In this document: one piece after another, positions 9,143 to 17,203 of the stretch
Position numbering within the stretch: the first letter of the stretch is position 1
How the letters are laid out: every line of letters begins with the position of its first letter
Assembly: GCA_030550175.1 (NCBI GenBank)
Contig: JAUQPW010000026.1
Location: 1-54,634 of the forward strand
DNA length: 54,634 nt
DNA from: a bacterium
GTDB taxonomy: Bacteria > Moduliflexota > Moduliflexia > Moduliflexales > JAUQPW01
Reading direction: 5' to 3'
Made by a program: the position numbers and the translations under genes
The notes under the pieces: model-generated
Database searches by the model: none
The model's input: only the letters and a program-made list of their open reading frames with translations
Told to the model about the DNA's origin: nothing

Positions 9143-9454
9143 TTATATTCTCCCCTGCGCCTCCAGTTCCTGGACTTTCCAGTCAATTTCTTCACGGGTT
9201 AGGATTCCCTTCTCGATCATGATCATTTCGATGGCGGTAATCCACTTTTCATAATAGGTTAGCTTTTCATATTGATCCGGTTCCAGGCTCTCAATCGCCC
9301 GGCGCAGTTCATCGACCTTCATGACATTCTTCTGGGGGCTTGTCAACAAAACCAGCAAAGCATCGGTCCGTTTCTCCCACATGGCATAGTCATGCTCAGA
9401 TTTATCGATCGGACCGGCATCAGGCCATCCCCCTCGATCGTGTATCCGCCTCAT
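9143..9454 (-). CDS. Nitrile hydratase beta chain, N-terminal half (thiocyanate hydrolase beta-like)
   Basis: A 103-residue, mainly helical protein. It starts with the IHDRGGWPDAGPI region that matches the IHDVGG opening of nitrile hydratase beta chains. The helical block WEKRTDALLVLL, DELRRAIESLEPDQYEKLTY and YYEKWITAIEMIMIEKGILT follows. AAGGAG lies eight bases before the ATG, so this is the well-translated first gene of the three-gene set. The split of the beta chain into two polypeptides is the architecture of thiocyanate hydrolase and a few three-subunit nitrile hydratases. No separate metallochaperone or activator gene is visible nearby. Confidence 0.8.
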   Translation of the reverse strand: MRRIHDRGGWPDAGPIDKSEHDYAMWEKRTDALLVLLTSPQKNVMKVDELRRAIESLEPDQYEKLTYYEKWITAIEMIMIEKGILTREEIDWKVQELEAQGRI

Positions 9455-9849
9455 GGCTTGTTCTCCTTACTTTGAAGTTGACATTGTCTGAACCTATCTG
9501 CTGCGACCTGTTTTTAAGCTTAGCTTTCTTGAAGATTCTGTCAAGATAAATTACGAAAATCCTGAGGCATATACGCCAGGATAAGCTGAAAAAACCATGA
9601 GAAGCGAGCAGTCAGTAGCTCCCAGATTTTTTGAACTCTCTGACTGCGTCTGTTAAACAGGTTGCCCCACTGAGGATTAGAGGATGATAAGATCCTATTT
9701 CCCCTAACATAAGCCAGAGCTATAAACAGATCACCCCGTTGAGGTTAATTTTCTTATCTTCTTATCCCGACGCCTATACCCTTCTGGAGATAAGAGTAAT
9801 CCCTGGGTCGTGGAAATGAGTCCCAAAAGGCCTTTTGGATGCCAGATTA
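9455..9849. other. Gap: upstream region of the nitrile hydratase-like genes
   Basis: No gene seen. On the minus strand a perfect TTGACA (9544-9539) lies about 90 bases upstream of the first nitrile hydratase-like gene, but the -10 region (TAAGCT or AAGCTT) is poor. Two copies of CCCC-(A/G)-(C/T)-TGAGG occur at 9665 and 9736, with a third at 33240. Confidence 0.4.
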
Positions 9850-10614
9850 CTATCCAGCCAGCCAGCCTCCATCTACAAAGAGGGTGTGTCCGGTAACATA
9901 ATTGGAGGCCGGACTTGCCAGGAAAATAAAGGCCCCTTTCAAATCATCGGGTACTCCCAGTCGCCCCATGGGAATTTTCGGCATGACCCAGTTTCGAAAT
10001 TCCGGCCTGGCCAGGATGGGTTTGGCTAATTCGGTCTCAATCATACCCGGAGCGATGGCATTTACCTGGATATTCTTGGGAGCCAGCTCGACCGCCAGAG
10101 ATTTGGTCAACTGCTGAAGTCCTCCTTTGCTGGAACAATAGATGGCACTGGTAGGGATTCCGATAGCCGCGGTCATGGAAGTTACATTGATGATTTTTCC
10201 ACTCCCCTGCTTCAGCATGTGTTTAATGGCAGCCTGGGAGAGAATAAAGGCCGCTTTGAGATTCAAACCGATAATCTTATCGAAATCTTCCCAAGGAACT
10301 TCTATGGTTGGGCGCTTAATGTTGGTTCCTGCGTTGTTGACCAGGATGTCCAACCGTCCAAACTCTTCAACCGTCCTGGTTACCAATTCTGGGATCTTAT
10401 CAAACTGCAATAAATCCGCCGGAAGTACCAGGGCTTTTCGACCCAGATTCCGAACCTCTTGGGCTACTTCTTCGAGTTCATTTCGAGAACGACTCACCAA
10501 AACCACGTGAGAGCCGGCCTCTGCAAGCCCTATGGCCGCCGCTTTTCCGATTCCACGACCAGCTCCGGTAACCAGGCTTACTTTTCCTTCTAATCCAAAC
10601 AGGTTTTCAAGCAT
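9850..10614 (-). CDS. Short-chain dehydrogenase/reductase (SDR), gluconate-5-dehydrogenase-like
   Basis: NAD(P)-dependent oxidoreductase of the classical SDR family, about 254 residues. The Rossmann motif TGAGRGIG is near residue 18, NNAG near 90, the catalytic Ser in NVTSMTAAIG, and Tyr-x-x-x-Lys as YCSSKGG. The end GHTLFVDGGWLAG is typical of the family. The overall sequence resembles gluconate 5-dehydrogenase and 2-deoxygluconate 3-dehydrogenase types, but the substrate cannot be assigned. The frame is open to 10635; I chose the ATG at 10614 because AGGAGG lies eight bases before it. It stands alone on its strand. Confidence 0.9.
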   Translation of the reverse strand: MLENLFGLEGKVSLVTGAGRGIGKAAAIGLAEAGSHVVLVSRSRNELEEVAQEVRNLGRKALVLPADLLQFDKIPELVTRTVEEFGRLDILVNNAGTNIKRPTIEVPWEDFDKIIGLNLKAAFILSQAAIKHMLKQGSGKIINVTSMTAAIGIPTSAIYCSSKGGLQQLTKSLAVELAPKNIQVNAIAPGMIETELAKPILARPEFRNWVMPKIPMGRLGVPDDLKGAFIFLASPASNYVTGHTLFVDGGWLAG

Positions 10615-10980
10615 ATAAGGGTCCTCCTCCAGCATTATTCTTCTTCAAGGTTTGTAGTAAGTAATTTTAACCAGCCGTAATTTTCTCTTATCCTTTATTT
10701 ATTCCTGTAAAGATGTCAATAAGAATATCCAGGGACCCTTCTCAAGGGGGGGGGGAAATAAATTCCGAATGAAATAAATAATATTGTTAACCGTTAGCAA
10801 AAAGTCATCTAAAATCTTTAACTTAGACGAGTAAATTTTCACATAAAAAGTGTTGACTTTTTTCTTTCCTTCCATTACAAAGTCTCACCTAAACCCTATC
10901 GGGAGCTTGAATTTTATTTAATCAAGAACGGTCATTGTACCCTTTGGCTTTATTTAAACCTTAACAGATAAGGAGCACTT
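10615..10980. other. Gap: divergent intergenic region with a ten-G tract
   Basis: No gene seen. The region between the SDR gene (minus) and the lipoprotein gene (plus) must hold both promoters. It contains a run of ten G residues at 10746-10755, an A+T-rich stretch after it, and the promoter listed at 10853. Confidence 0.5.
10853..10881 (+). promoter_or_regulatory. Likely sigma-70 promoter of the lipoprotein gene
   Basis: TTGACT at 10853-10858 and TACAAA at 10876-10881 are separated by 17 bases. This would leave an untranslated leader of about 90 bases before the ATG at 10981. Confidence 0.5.
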
Positions 10981-11460
10981 ATGAGCAAAACAATTCGGTT
11001 TGCAAGTTACGCTCTCTTATTTTTAATTTTAGGGGCAATCTTAGGCGGTTGTAGTGAGGACGAAGGCTCTGATCTTATAACTTCAAGTTCCACATCCTCT
11101 GCGCTCAGTACGGTTCCATCTCCCCAGTGCGGAGTTACCTTGAGTACAGATCCCGGTTGTGGGGCTATTATCAATCGAACCGATTCAACCCTGCGAATTG
11201 CTATAGATGGAAGTAATGGATTTGAAGTGGAAGCAAGTCCTCACACTGCCTTAATCACACAAATTGCTATCCAAAGTTCCCACGATTTTCGGGTGGATGT
11301 AATTGATCCGAATTCTCAGGCCCAAAAAACATTTCAGTATTTTATCTTTGTGGATGATGTGGCGGCAGATCAAATTGTAGACATCGGTTCGGAGGTTTTT
11401 ATGGGTTGGTTCCTTGAAATAAACGATGTGGCCGGGCAATTCAGCCGGATGGGAGGTTAA
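10981..11460 (+). CDS. Lipoprotein of unknown function
   Basis: The N-terminus has a basic start, a hydrophobic core (YALLFLILGAILGG) and the lipobox ILGGC, so Cys23 should be lipidated after cleavage. A Ser/Thr-rich linker follows, then about 115 residues with CGVTLSTDPGCGAI that could form a disulfide loop, and a beta-rich remainder. AAGGAG lies eight bases before the ATG. I do not recognise the family. The gene is monocistronic and ends at a strong hairpin shared with pilU on the other strand. Confidence 0.75.
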   Translation: MSKTIRFASYALLFLILGAILGGCSEDEGSDLITSSSTSSALSTVPSPQCGVTLSTDPGCGAIINRTDSTLRIAIDGSNGFEVEASPHTALITQIAIQSSHDFRVDVIDPNSQAQKTFQYFIFVDDVAADQIVDIGSEVFMGWFLEINDVAGQFSRMGG

Positions 11461-11471
11461 AAAGGGATCTA

Positions 11472-11500
11472 GAGAGGCGGGGAGGGCCTCCCCGCTTCTC
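11472..11500. terminator. Bidirectional terminator-like hairpin
   Basis: GCGGGGAGG and CCTCCCCGC pair with a flanking GAGA/TCTC extension. It lies between two convergent genes (lipoprotein and pilU). There is no long T-run on either strand, so strength is uncertain. Confidence 0.6.
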
Positions 11501-11514
11501 GGTTCTGTCCGATT

Positions 11515-12687
11515 CTACTTCTTTGGAGGACGTGGAATCAGCAACCGACCGGAGGGTTTGGGGTCATCTTCCTGGATCTTTAGACCTTGAGTCGATTTAA
11601 GTACTTCTTCTTTGCTGGCTCCTTGACCGACCTCTTCCAGCTTGATTTTTAGTCGGAGATTGTTGGCACTATCTGCATTCGCAAGGGCATCTTCATAACG
11701 AATGCGACCCTGTTTGTAAAGAATATATAATGCATGGTCAAAACTCTGCATTCCTTCCTGAATACTCTGCTCCATGGCCTCTTTTAGGGTGTCTACTTCC
11801 CCTTTTTGGATCAAATCCTGAACCCTTGGCGTTCCCAACAAAATTTCCACTGCAGCGGTTCGTTTTCCATCTACGGTTGGGACTAATCTTTGGGAGATAA
11901 TGGCGCGTAAATTTAAGGCCAGTTGCAGGTAAATCTGGGAATGACGTTCGGCAGGGAAAAAATTCATGATTCTCTCAATGGCCTGGTTGGCATTGTTAGC
12001 GTGGAGGGTTCCCATACAGAGATGTCCGGTTTCTGCAAAAGCCACTGCGGCTTCCATGGTTTCTACATCTCGAATCTCTCCAACCAGAATCACGTCGGGT
12101 GCCTGTCGTAGCGTATTCTTCAAAGCGTTGGCAAAGGAAAGGGTATCGGTACCTACCTCTCGTTGGGTTACGAGGGATTTTTTATGGGGGTGTATGTACT
12201 CAACCGGATCTTCTATGGTCACGATATGACCCGGGGAATTAGAGTTACGATAATCGATCATGGCGGCCAGGGTAGTGGACTTTCCGGAGCCTGTAGCTCC
12301 TACGACCAGGACCAATCCCCGTTTGGCCATGGCAATATTTTTAAGAACAGCAGGTAGCTGGAGATCATCAATGGTTTTAATCTCCGTTTTGATCTGTCGG
12401 ATCACCAGACCCACACAATTTCTCTGGCGAAATATATTAACCCGGAACCGACCCAGATCCGGGTAGTAGAGGGCCAGATTCATTTCATATTCCTTTTCAA
12501 AGATTTCTTGCTGCCGCTTATTCATGACCGAGTAAGCCAGCTGCTCGGTATGCTCAGGAAGCAATTTCTGAGTACCGGCAGGTCTTGTAATTCCCTGAAT
12601 TCGATACACAGGGGGTGCATCCACCGTGAGATAGAGATCCGATGCATCTTGCTGAACCATAAATTTGAGCAAGTCTTTTACCGTCAT
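11515..12687 (-). CDS. pilU: Type IV pilus retraction ATPase, PilU type
   Basis: Hexameric motor that assists PilT in retracting type IV pili at the inner membrane. Walker A GATGSGKST is at residues 130-138, then ITQRE-like VTQREVGTDTLSFANALK, the Walker B region APDVILVGEIRD and the His box FAETGHLCMGTLHANNANQA. The motif blocks NCVGLVIRQIK, VVGATGSGKST and INFFPAERHSQ-like MNFFPAERHSQ are closer to PilU than PilT, and the protein has the C-terminal extension of about 25 residues typical of PilU. It lies 112 bases after pilT, separated by a 7-bp-word hairpin. Confidence 0.9.
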   Translation of the reverse strand: MTVKDLLKFMVQQDASDLYLTVDAPPVYRIQGITRPAGTQKLLPEHTEQLAYSVMNKRQQEIFEKEYEMNLALYYPDLGRFRVNIFRQRNCVGLVIRQIKTEIKTIDDLQLPAVLKNIAMAKRGLVLVVGATGSGKSTTLAAMIDYRNSNSPGHIVTIEDPVEYIHPHKKSLVTQREVGTDTLSFANALKNTLRQAPDVILVGEIRDVETMEAAVAFAETGHLCMGTLHANNANQAIERIMNFFPAERHSQIYLQLALNLRAIISQRLVPTVDGKRTAAVEILLGTPRVQDLIQKGEVDTLKEAMEQSIQEGMQSFDHALYILYKQGRIRYEDALANADSANNLRLKIKLEEVGQGASKEEVLKSTQGLKIQEDDPKPSGRLLIPRPPKK

Positions 12688-12698
12688 TGAGAAAAAAA

Positions 12699-12796
12699 TC
12701 AGAATTCAGAAGTCAGACGTCAGAAGGTAGCATAAAGAGATTTCCCATCCGGTTATGGGTTTTATTCCGGCCTCTGGCTTCTGACTCCTGACTTCT
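12699..12796. repeat. 7-bp-word hairpin (TCAGAAG/CTTCTGA type) between pilT and pilU
   Basis: The left arm holds TCAGAAG, TCAGACG, TCAGAAG in exact seven-base register. The right arm holds CTGGCTT, CTGACTC, CTGACTT. The arms pair over about 20 bases across a loop of about 45 bases. It fills the pilT-pilU spacer. Confidence 0.8.
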
Positions 12797-12799
12797 TTG

Positions 12800-13918
12800 T
12801 TATCTTTTTAGACTTCCGGTCATACCTCCACTTCCGGTCGGAGTACCGGGTCTTGCAACAGGTTTTATATTCTTTGCATCTTCAAACAGATCTGGATTGG
12901 TTGTTCGGCTCAGGGCTTCTTCCTTGGTAATGATGCGTTTCATGACCAGATCCTTCAAAACCTGATCCAGGGTCTGCATACCGTATTGTTGACCGGTTTG
13001 CATGATGGAAGGCATCTGGTGAACTTTAGCCTCTCGAATCAGGTTACGGATAGCTGGAACGCCAATGAGGATTTCCAGCGCAGCAACCCTTCCTCTGCCA
13101 TCGGCTCTTTTCAAGAGGGTCTGGGAGATGACCGCCCTTAAGGATTCCGAGAGCATGGCCCGGACTTGAGCCTGTTCATCGGCGGGAAAAACATCAATAA
13201 TACGATCCACCGTTTTAGGTGCACTGCTGGTATGAAGGGTTGCAAAGACCAGATGACCCGTTTCGGCTGCCGTAAGGGCCAGACTGATCGTCTCGAGATC
13301 TCGCATCTCTCCTACCAAAATGACATCGGGATCTTCCCGCAACGCACTTCTTAAAGCATTAGCAAAGCTATGGGTATGAGGACCCAACTCCCTTTGATTG
13401 ACCAGGCAGTTTTTGGATTTGTGAATAAACTCAATGGGATCCTCGATGGTGAGGATATGCCCGTACTCAGTTTCGTTGATATAGTCGATCATGGCAGCCA
13501 GTGTGGTCGATTTACCGCTCCCGGTAGGTCCGGTAACCAGAACCAGTCCTCGATCGTTTTCACAAATTTTTTTGCACACCTCCGGTAAACCCAACTGCTC
13601 AAAGGAAAGAATCTTCGTAGGAATGGATCGAAAAACAGCCGCTTCTCCCCGTCGCTGCATAAACACATTCACCCGGAATCGGGCTATATCGGCCAGCTCT
13701 ATGGAAAAGTCCAGTTCATGCCTCTCCTCAAATACCTTACGCTGGCTGTCACCCATAACGTCGTAGAGCATCTTATGAACTTCTTCTTTACTGAGAGGGG
13801 GAAGATTGATCTTCTTAATATCCCCATGAATTCGAAGCATAGGGGGTTCACCTGCACTGATATGTAAATCTGAAGCGCCTTGTTTCTCAGCAAATAATAA
13901 CAATTCAGAGATATCCAT
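12800..13918 (-). CDS. pilT: Type IV pilus retraction ATPase PilT
   Basis: Motor that depolymerises type IV pili for twitching, DNA uptake and adhesion. Walker A GPTGSGKST is at residues 130-138. The Asp box LTIEDPIEFIH, Walker B DPDVILVGEMRD and His box TAAETGHLVFATLHTSSA follow, with the PilT-specific AIRNLIREAK near the C-terminus. The length of 372 residues is normal, with a short Gly/Pro-rich tail. The PilB-like gene lies 53 bases upstream, so the three pilus motor genes form one minus-strand operon. No pilin, pilC or pilQ gene is in the window. Confidence 0.96.
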   Translation of the reverse strand: MDISELLLFAEKQGASDLHISAGEPPMLRIHGDIKKINLPPLSKEEVHKMLYDVMGDSQRKVFEERHELDFSIELADIARFRVNVFMQRRGEAAVFRSIPTKILSFEQLGLPEVCKKICENDRGLVLVTGPTGSGKSTTLAAMIDYINETEYGHILTIEDPIEFIHKSKNCLVNQRELGPHTHSFANALRSALREDPDVILVGEMRDLETISLALTAAETGHLVFATLHTSSAPKTVDRIIDVFPADEQAQVRAMLSESLRAVISQTLLKRADGRGRVAALEILIGVPAIRNLIREAKVHQMPSIMQTGQQYGMQTLDQVLKDLVMKRIITKEEALSRTTNPDLFEDAKNIKPVARPGTPTGSGGMTGSLKR

Positions 13919-13971
13919 CTTAAAATTCCTCCCGGTAGGGGCATCCCATCCAGATGCCTCGACTTTAGATT

Positions 13972-15624
13972 TTAGTTAAGAACCTTGAAAATAACTTCTT
14001 CCTTAGACAGCAGGCCTTCCTTCAGCTTTTGTAAAGCTTGTTTCTCAATGGAATTTTCTATACGCTCTAAGATGACTTTCCGTATACCGGTTAAGGCAGT
14101 ATCCTGAAGGCCGGTACGAATTCCCTGATCCATCTCCAGAAGTTCGTAGAGCTTCAATTCTCCGTCTAACCCCGTAAAATTGCATCTCTCACATCCCTTC
14201 GTATGGTAAAGGTGGGTATCTGCGTCTAGATTTAGGAAAGTTCGTATCTCAACAGAAGGACTATAACTTTCCCGACACTCCTGGCAAAGCCTTTTAAACC
14301 TGTTTCCGGCTATAATATATCGGAGCGTCAGATCTAGAAAGATCAGCTGGATCTTTTGTAACAAGCTCTCCACGGCTTTACCGCTATCTTTGTAAGGGAG
14401 GGTACCGATAATCAACGTACTGGAAGAGGCTGCCTCCCATAAAGCCGGGGTAAGAAAACTCCAAAAAATCTCCGGTTCTGCAAGGACTAAAACCTCCGGA
14501 TTTAAACCCAGGAGTTCTTCCAGGGCTTTTTCATGGGAACTTTCCTTGAGCTGAGGAACTACGATCTGCACCCCTTCACAGGGAGAGAGGAGGGCATTTT
14601 TTTCTAAAACGAGAATCTTTCTGGCCGGAGATTCCAGTTGCCTGATTAATTCGGATAGAATAAAATTTCTTTCAGAAAGAAAAGAACTGGTAACCAGAAA
14701 CAAACCGTTGAAATGGGAAGAAAATTTTCTCGTAACGGAAGTCAAAATTGGAGAAAGCGGATTTTCTTGAAGCTTTGGAGGCTCTTTGAGGATTTTTATC
14801 CAGGCCGCTTCTCCCCGCCGGGTAGGAAAAATAGAAATACCCAGGTAGAACTCCCGGTTGTTAAACTGAACCTTCACCTCGGCTTTTTGCCAGGAAGTAT
14901 CCAGGGTGGGCAGCTTCCCCATAATCCGTAACTGTTGAAGGGCAGGTCCGTGAAATGCCAGAGATTCCTTAGACTTATGTTCTAAGGTTCCCTTTACTCT
15001 ATATCTGACCCACAAAGCCTCTTCTACAGGATCTATATGGATTTCCTCAGCATCCTCAGAAATGGCTTGAGTCAGATGAAAATTCAAGAATGAGGATCCG
15101 GAAAAGTTTTCTTTCAGGTCGAAATGGATCCGCGGAATTCCTGAGGACTGGATTTCCTTGGATTCTAATCGATATTCTTGTTCCGGCATGGTAAAGAGCT
15201 TGGAGAGAACAACCGAAATGTGACTGGCCGAAGCAATGGAAGGTCTTACCTTTCGTCCGGTAATACTTTCCAATCGTTCTATAGCTTTCAAATCGGTGGG
15301 GTCTGCCATGGCTACTGCCATCTCATCGTCCAGAATCGCCAGGGGAAGAACCCTGTAGGTGAGAAGAACCTCCCGGGGAATACTTCGAATTAAATCTAAA
15401 TCCAGGGTATTAAAGTCTAAATTTTCTATAAGAGGGATATGGAGGTGGTGAGATAAAGCCCAGTTAAGCTGTCCTTCCGTTACCAGGCCTAGACTGATCA
15501 GGGCTTCTCCTAAGCGTTTTCCGGTTTTTTTAGATTCTTCAAGGGCCAGCTTTAATTGGTCTTCGGTTATGAGATTGTATTCCCGCACAATATCTCCAAC
15601 CCTTATTTTTTTTTCTTGCTCCAT
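13972..15624 (-). CDS. PilB/GspE-like protein with degenerate ATPase motifs
   Basis: The architecture follows type IV pilus assembly ATPases: an N-terminal MshEN-like domain (about residues 1-150, VGDIVREYNLITEDQLKLAL and ALISLGLVTEGQL), a middle N2-like region, and a C-terminal ATPase-like fold with the four-cysteine zinc site at Cys447, Cys450, Cys478 and Cys481. The expected Walker A reads LFLVTSSFLSERNFI (about 308-322), lacking Gly-Lys-Ser/Thr. The Walker B region reads VLVLAEPEIFW instead of the usual GEIRD, and the His box lacks histidine. It is thus probably a non-catalytic paralogue acting as a regulator or adaptor, perhaps binding c-di-GMP through MshEN. GGAGG precedes the ATG. It heads the pilT-pilU operon. 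Confidence 0.8.
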   Translation of the reverse strand: MEQEKKIRVGDIVREYNLITEDQLKLALEESKKTGKRLGEALISLGLVTEGQLNWALSHHLHIPLIENLDFNTLDLDLIRSIPREVLLTYRVLPLAILDDEMAVAMADPTDLKAIERLESITGRKVRPSIASASHISVVLSKLFTMPEQEYRLESKEIQSSGIPRIHFDLKENFSGSSFLNFHLTQAISEDAEEIHIDPVEEALWVRYRVKGTLEHKSKESLAFHGPALQQLRIMGKLPTLDTSWQKAEVKVQFNNREFYLGISIFPTRRGEAAWIKILKEPPKLQENPLSPILTSVTRKFSSHFNGLFLVTSSFLSERNFILSELIRQLESPARKILVLEKNALLSPCEGVQIVVPQLKESSHEKALEELLGLNPEVLVLAEPEIFWSFLTPALWEAASSSTLIIGTLPYKDSGKAVESLLQKIQLIFLDLTLRYIIAGNRFKRLCQECRESYSPSVEIRTFLNLDADTHLYHTKGCERCNFTGLDGELKLYELLEMDQGIRTGLQDTALTGIRKVILERIENSIEKQALQKLKEGLLSKEEVIFKVLN

Positions 15625-16034
15625 AAACTACCCCCTCCTCGGGGTAACGAGGTAATATCCGGCATCGATTAACTTCAAAAACGGAATTCTTCCCAAAATA
15701 AAACAATGGCTAAGTTGATTCAAAATTCGTGCTGAACCCGAGGAGACTCGCGAATCGGTCCAGGGAAAAATTAGCAGAGGTTGAACGGGTAGGACCCAGT
15801 TCCAGGCTATTTCGGCTTAAAAAGATGTAGAATTTTGCTTGCAAAAATTTGATTTTGGAAATTACGATATTACATTACTTCTGTATTAAAATGTTTTAAG
15901 ATCCTAGGTCCAATCTCCTTAAGAAATATGCCAACGAGGATTTTATTTAAAGGTAAGAGCCTATTACCGTGCTTCTTACCTTCGATGGCAAATTTCAAAA
16001 TCCGATGGATATTTAACAGAGGAGCTAAACGAGA
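15625..16034. other. Gap: divergent region between the PilB-like gene and asd
   Basis: No gene or RNA recognised. It must contain the promoters for the minus-strand pilus genes and for asd-lysC. Candidate elements such as TTGATT at 15849 with TACATT 16 bases on are weak. GAGGAG at 16019 serves the asd start. I see no lysine riboswitch. Confidence 0.4.
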
Positions 16035-17054
16035 ATGAGCGCGCAAGGTTACCATGTTGCGGTGGTTGGTGCCACCGGTGCTGTTGGAAACGAAATGATT
16101 AAGATCCTGGAAGAGCGAAACTTCCCGGTTCGAACTTTAAGGTTATTCGCATCCAGTAAATCTGTAGGAAGAAAGCTAGAATTCAAAGATGAAGAAATTC
16201 CGGTGGAAGAGCTTAAAGAAGATTCCTTTAAAGGCATCGAAATAGGTCTCTTTTCTCCGGGGGCCAATGTCAGTAAACGATTTGCTCCCATTGCCGTAAA
16301 AGAGGGAGTGGTTGTCATCGACAATACCAGTGCCTTCCGAATGGATCCAGAGGTTCCCTTGGTGGTACCTGAGGTGAACCCTCAAGCCGCTCTACGTCAT
16401 CGTGGACTTATTGCAAACCCCAATTGTTCAACTATTCAAATGGTCGTTGCTTTGAAACCGATCCATGATCGAGCTAAAATCAAAAGAATTGTCGTCTCGA
16501 CTTATCAATCCGTTTCAGGTACCGGTAAAAAAGGAATGGATGAGTTGTTAGAGCAGACGAAGGCCCTCTTAAACTTCAGAGAAATTGTCTGTAAAGTCTA
16601 TCCTCATCAAATTGCCTTCAATTGCCTTCCTCATATCGATGAGTTCCTGGAGGACGGTTACTCTAAAGAAGAATGGAAAATGATCAATGAAACCAAGAAG
16701 ATTATGGAAGACGATTCAATCCGTGTCACGGCTACAACCGTTCGGGTTCCGGTCTTTCATTGTCATTCGGAGTCGGTCAATATAGAGACCGAAAAGAAGT
16801 TAACCGCACAGGAAGTTCGGGATATCCTCTCCAAAGCCCCTGGAGTTGTGGTCTATGATAATCCCAAACAGCGGGAGTATCCTCTGGCCATCGATGTAGC
16901 AGGTAGAGATGAGGTGTATGTAGGACGTATTCGAGAAGATAAGACGATTCCCAATGGGTTAAATATGTGGATTGTAGCGGATAATCTCCGCAAAGGAGCT
17001 GCACTCAACGCAATTCAAATTGCCGAACTGCTGATCCGAGAAGGGAAGTTGTAG
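16035..17054 (+). CDS. asd: Aspartate-semialdehyde dehydrogenase
   Basis: Reduces beta-aspartyl phosphate to aspartate semialdehyde with NADPH, the branch point to lysine, diaminopimelate, threonine and methionine. The NADP-binding VAVVGATGAVGNEM is at residues 8-21, the catalytic cysteine is in ANPNCSTIQMV (Cys131), and HQIAFNCLPHID plus RVPVFHCHSESV mark the active-site His region. The 339-residue length is normal. GAGGAG lies ten bases before the ATG. lysC follows on the same strand 150 bases away, so consecutive steps of the pathway are adjacent. Confidence 0.96.
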   Translation: MSAQGYHVAVVGATGAVGNEMIKILEERNFPVRTLRLFASSKSVGRKLEFKDEEIPVEELKEDSFKGIEIGLFSPGANVSKRFAPIAVKEGVVVIDNTSAFRMDPEVPLVVPEVNPQAALRHRGLIANPNCSTIQMVVALKPIHDRAKIKRIVVSTYQSVSGTGKKGMDELLEQTKALLNFREIVCKVYPHQIAFNCLPHIDEFLEDGYSKEEWKMINETKKIMEDDSIRVTATTVRVPVFHCHSESVNIETEKKLTAQEVRDILSKAPGVVVYDNPKQREYPLAIDVAGRDEVYVGRIREDKTIPNGLNMWIVADNLRKGAALNAIQIAELLIREGKL

Positions 17055-17083
17055 AGTCGATTCGTAAAAGTAAAGTGATTATT

Positions 17084-17194
17084 CAGCCGCAAAGTCACGA
17101 AGATACAGAGATGGGGGATCTAAAACGGAAGGGTGAAAACCCAAGCCCTTTCCAACCTTTCCTCAAGGTCGGTATTTTAGTGTCTTTGTAGCTG
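17084..17194. repeat. 7-bp-word repeat (GCAAAGTCACGAAG type) between asd and lysC
   Basis: Left arm 17084-17110 reads AGCCGCAAAGTCACGAAGAT and beyond; right arm 17175-17194 reads ATTTTAGTGTCTTTGTAGCT. The arms are imperfect reverse complements about 65 bases apart. It fills most of the asd-lysC spacer. Confidence 0.65.
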
Positions 17195-17203
17195 GATCCT
17201 CAT

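Noticed and set aside
15625..16034. Lysine riboswitch before asd-lysC
   Set aside because: I could not find the conserved lysine-riboswitch core or a terminator that would go with it.
15870..16055. Minus-strand frame upstream of asd
   Set aside because: It has no family pattern and overlaps the asd start and its likely promoter region.
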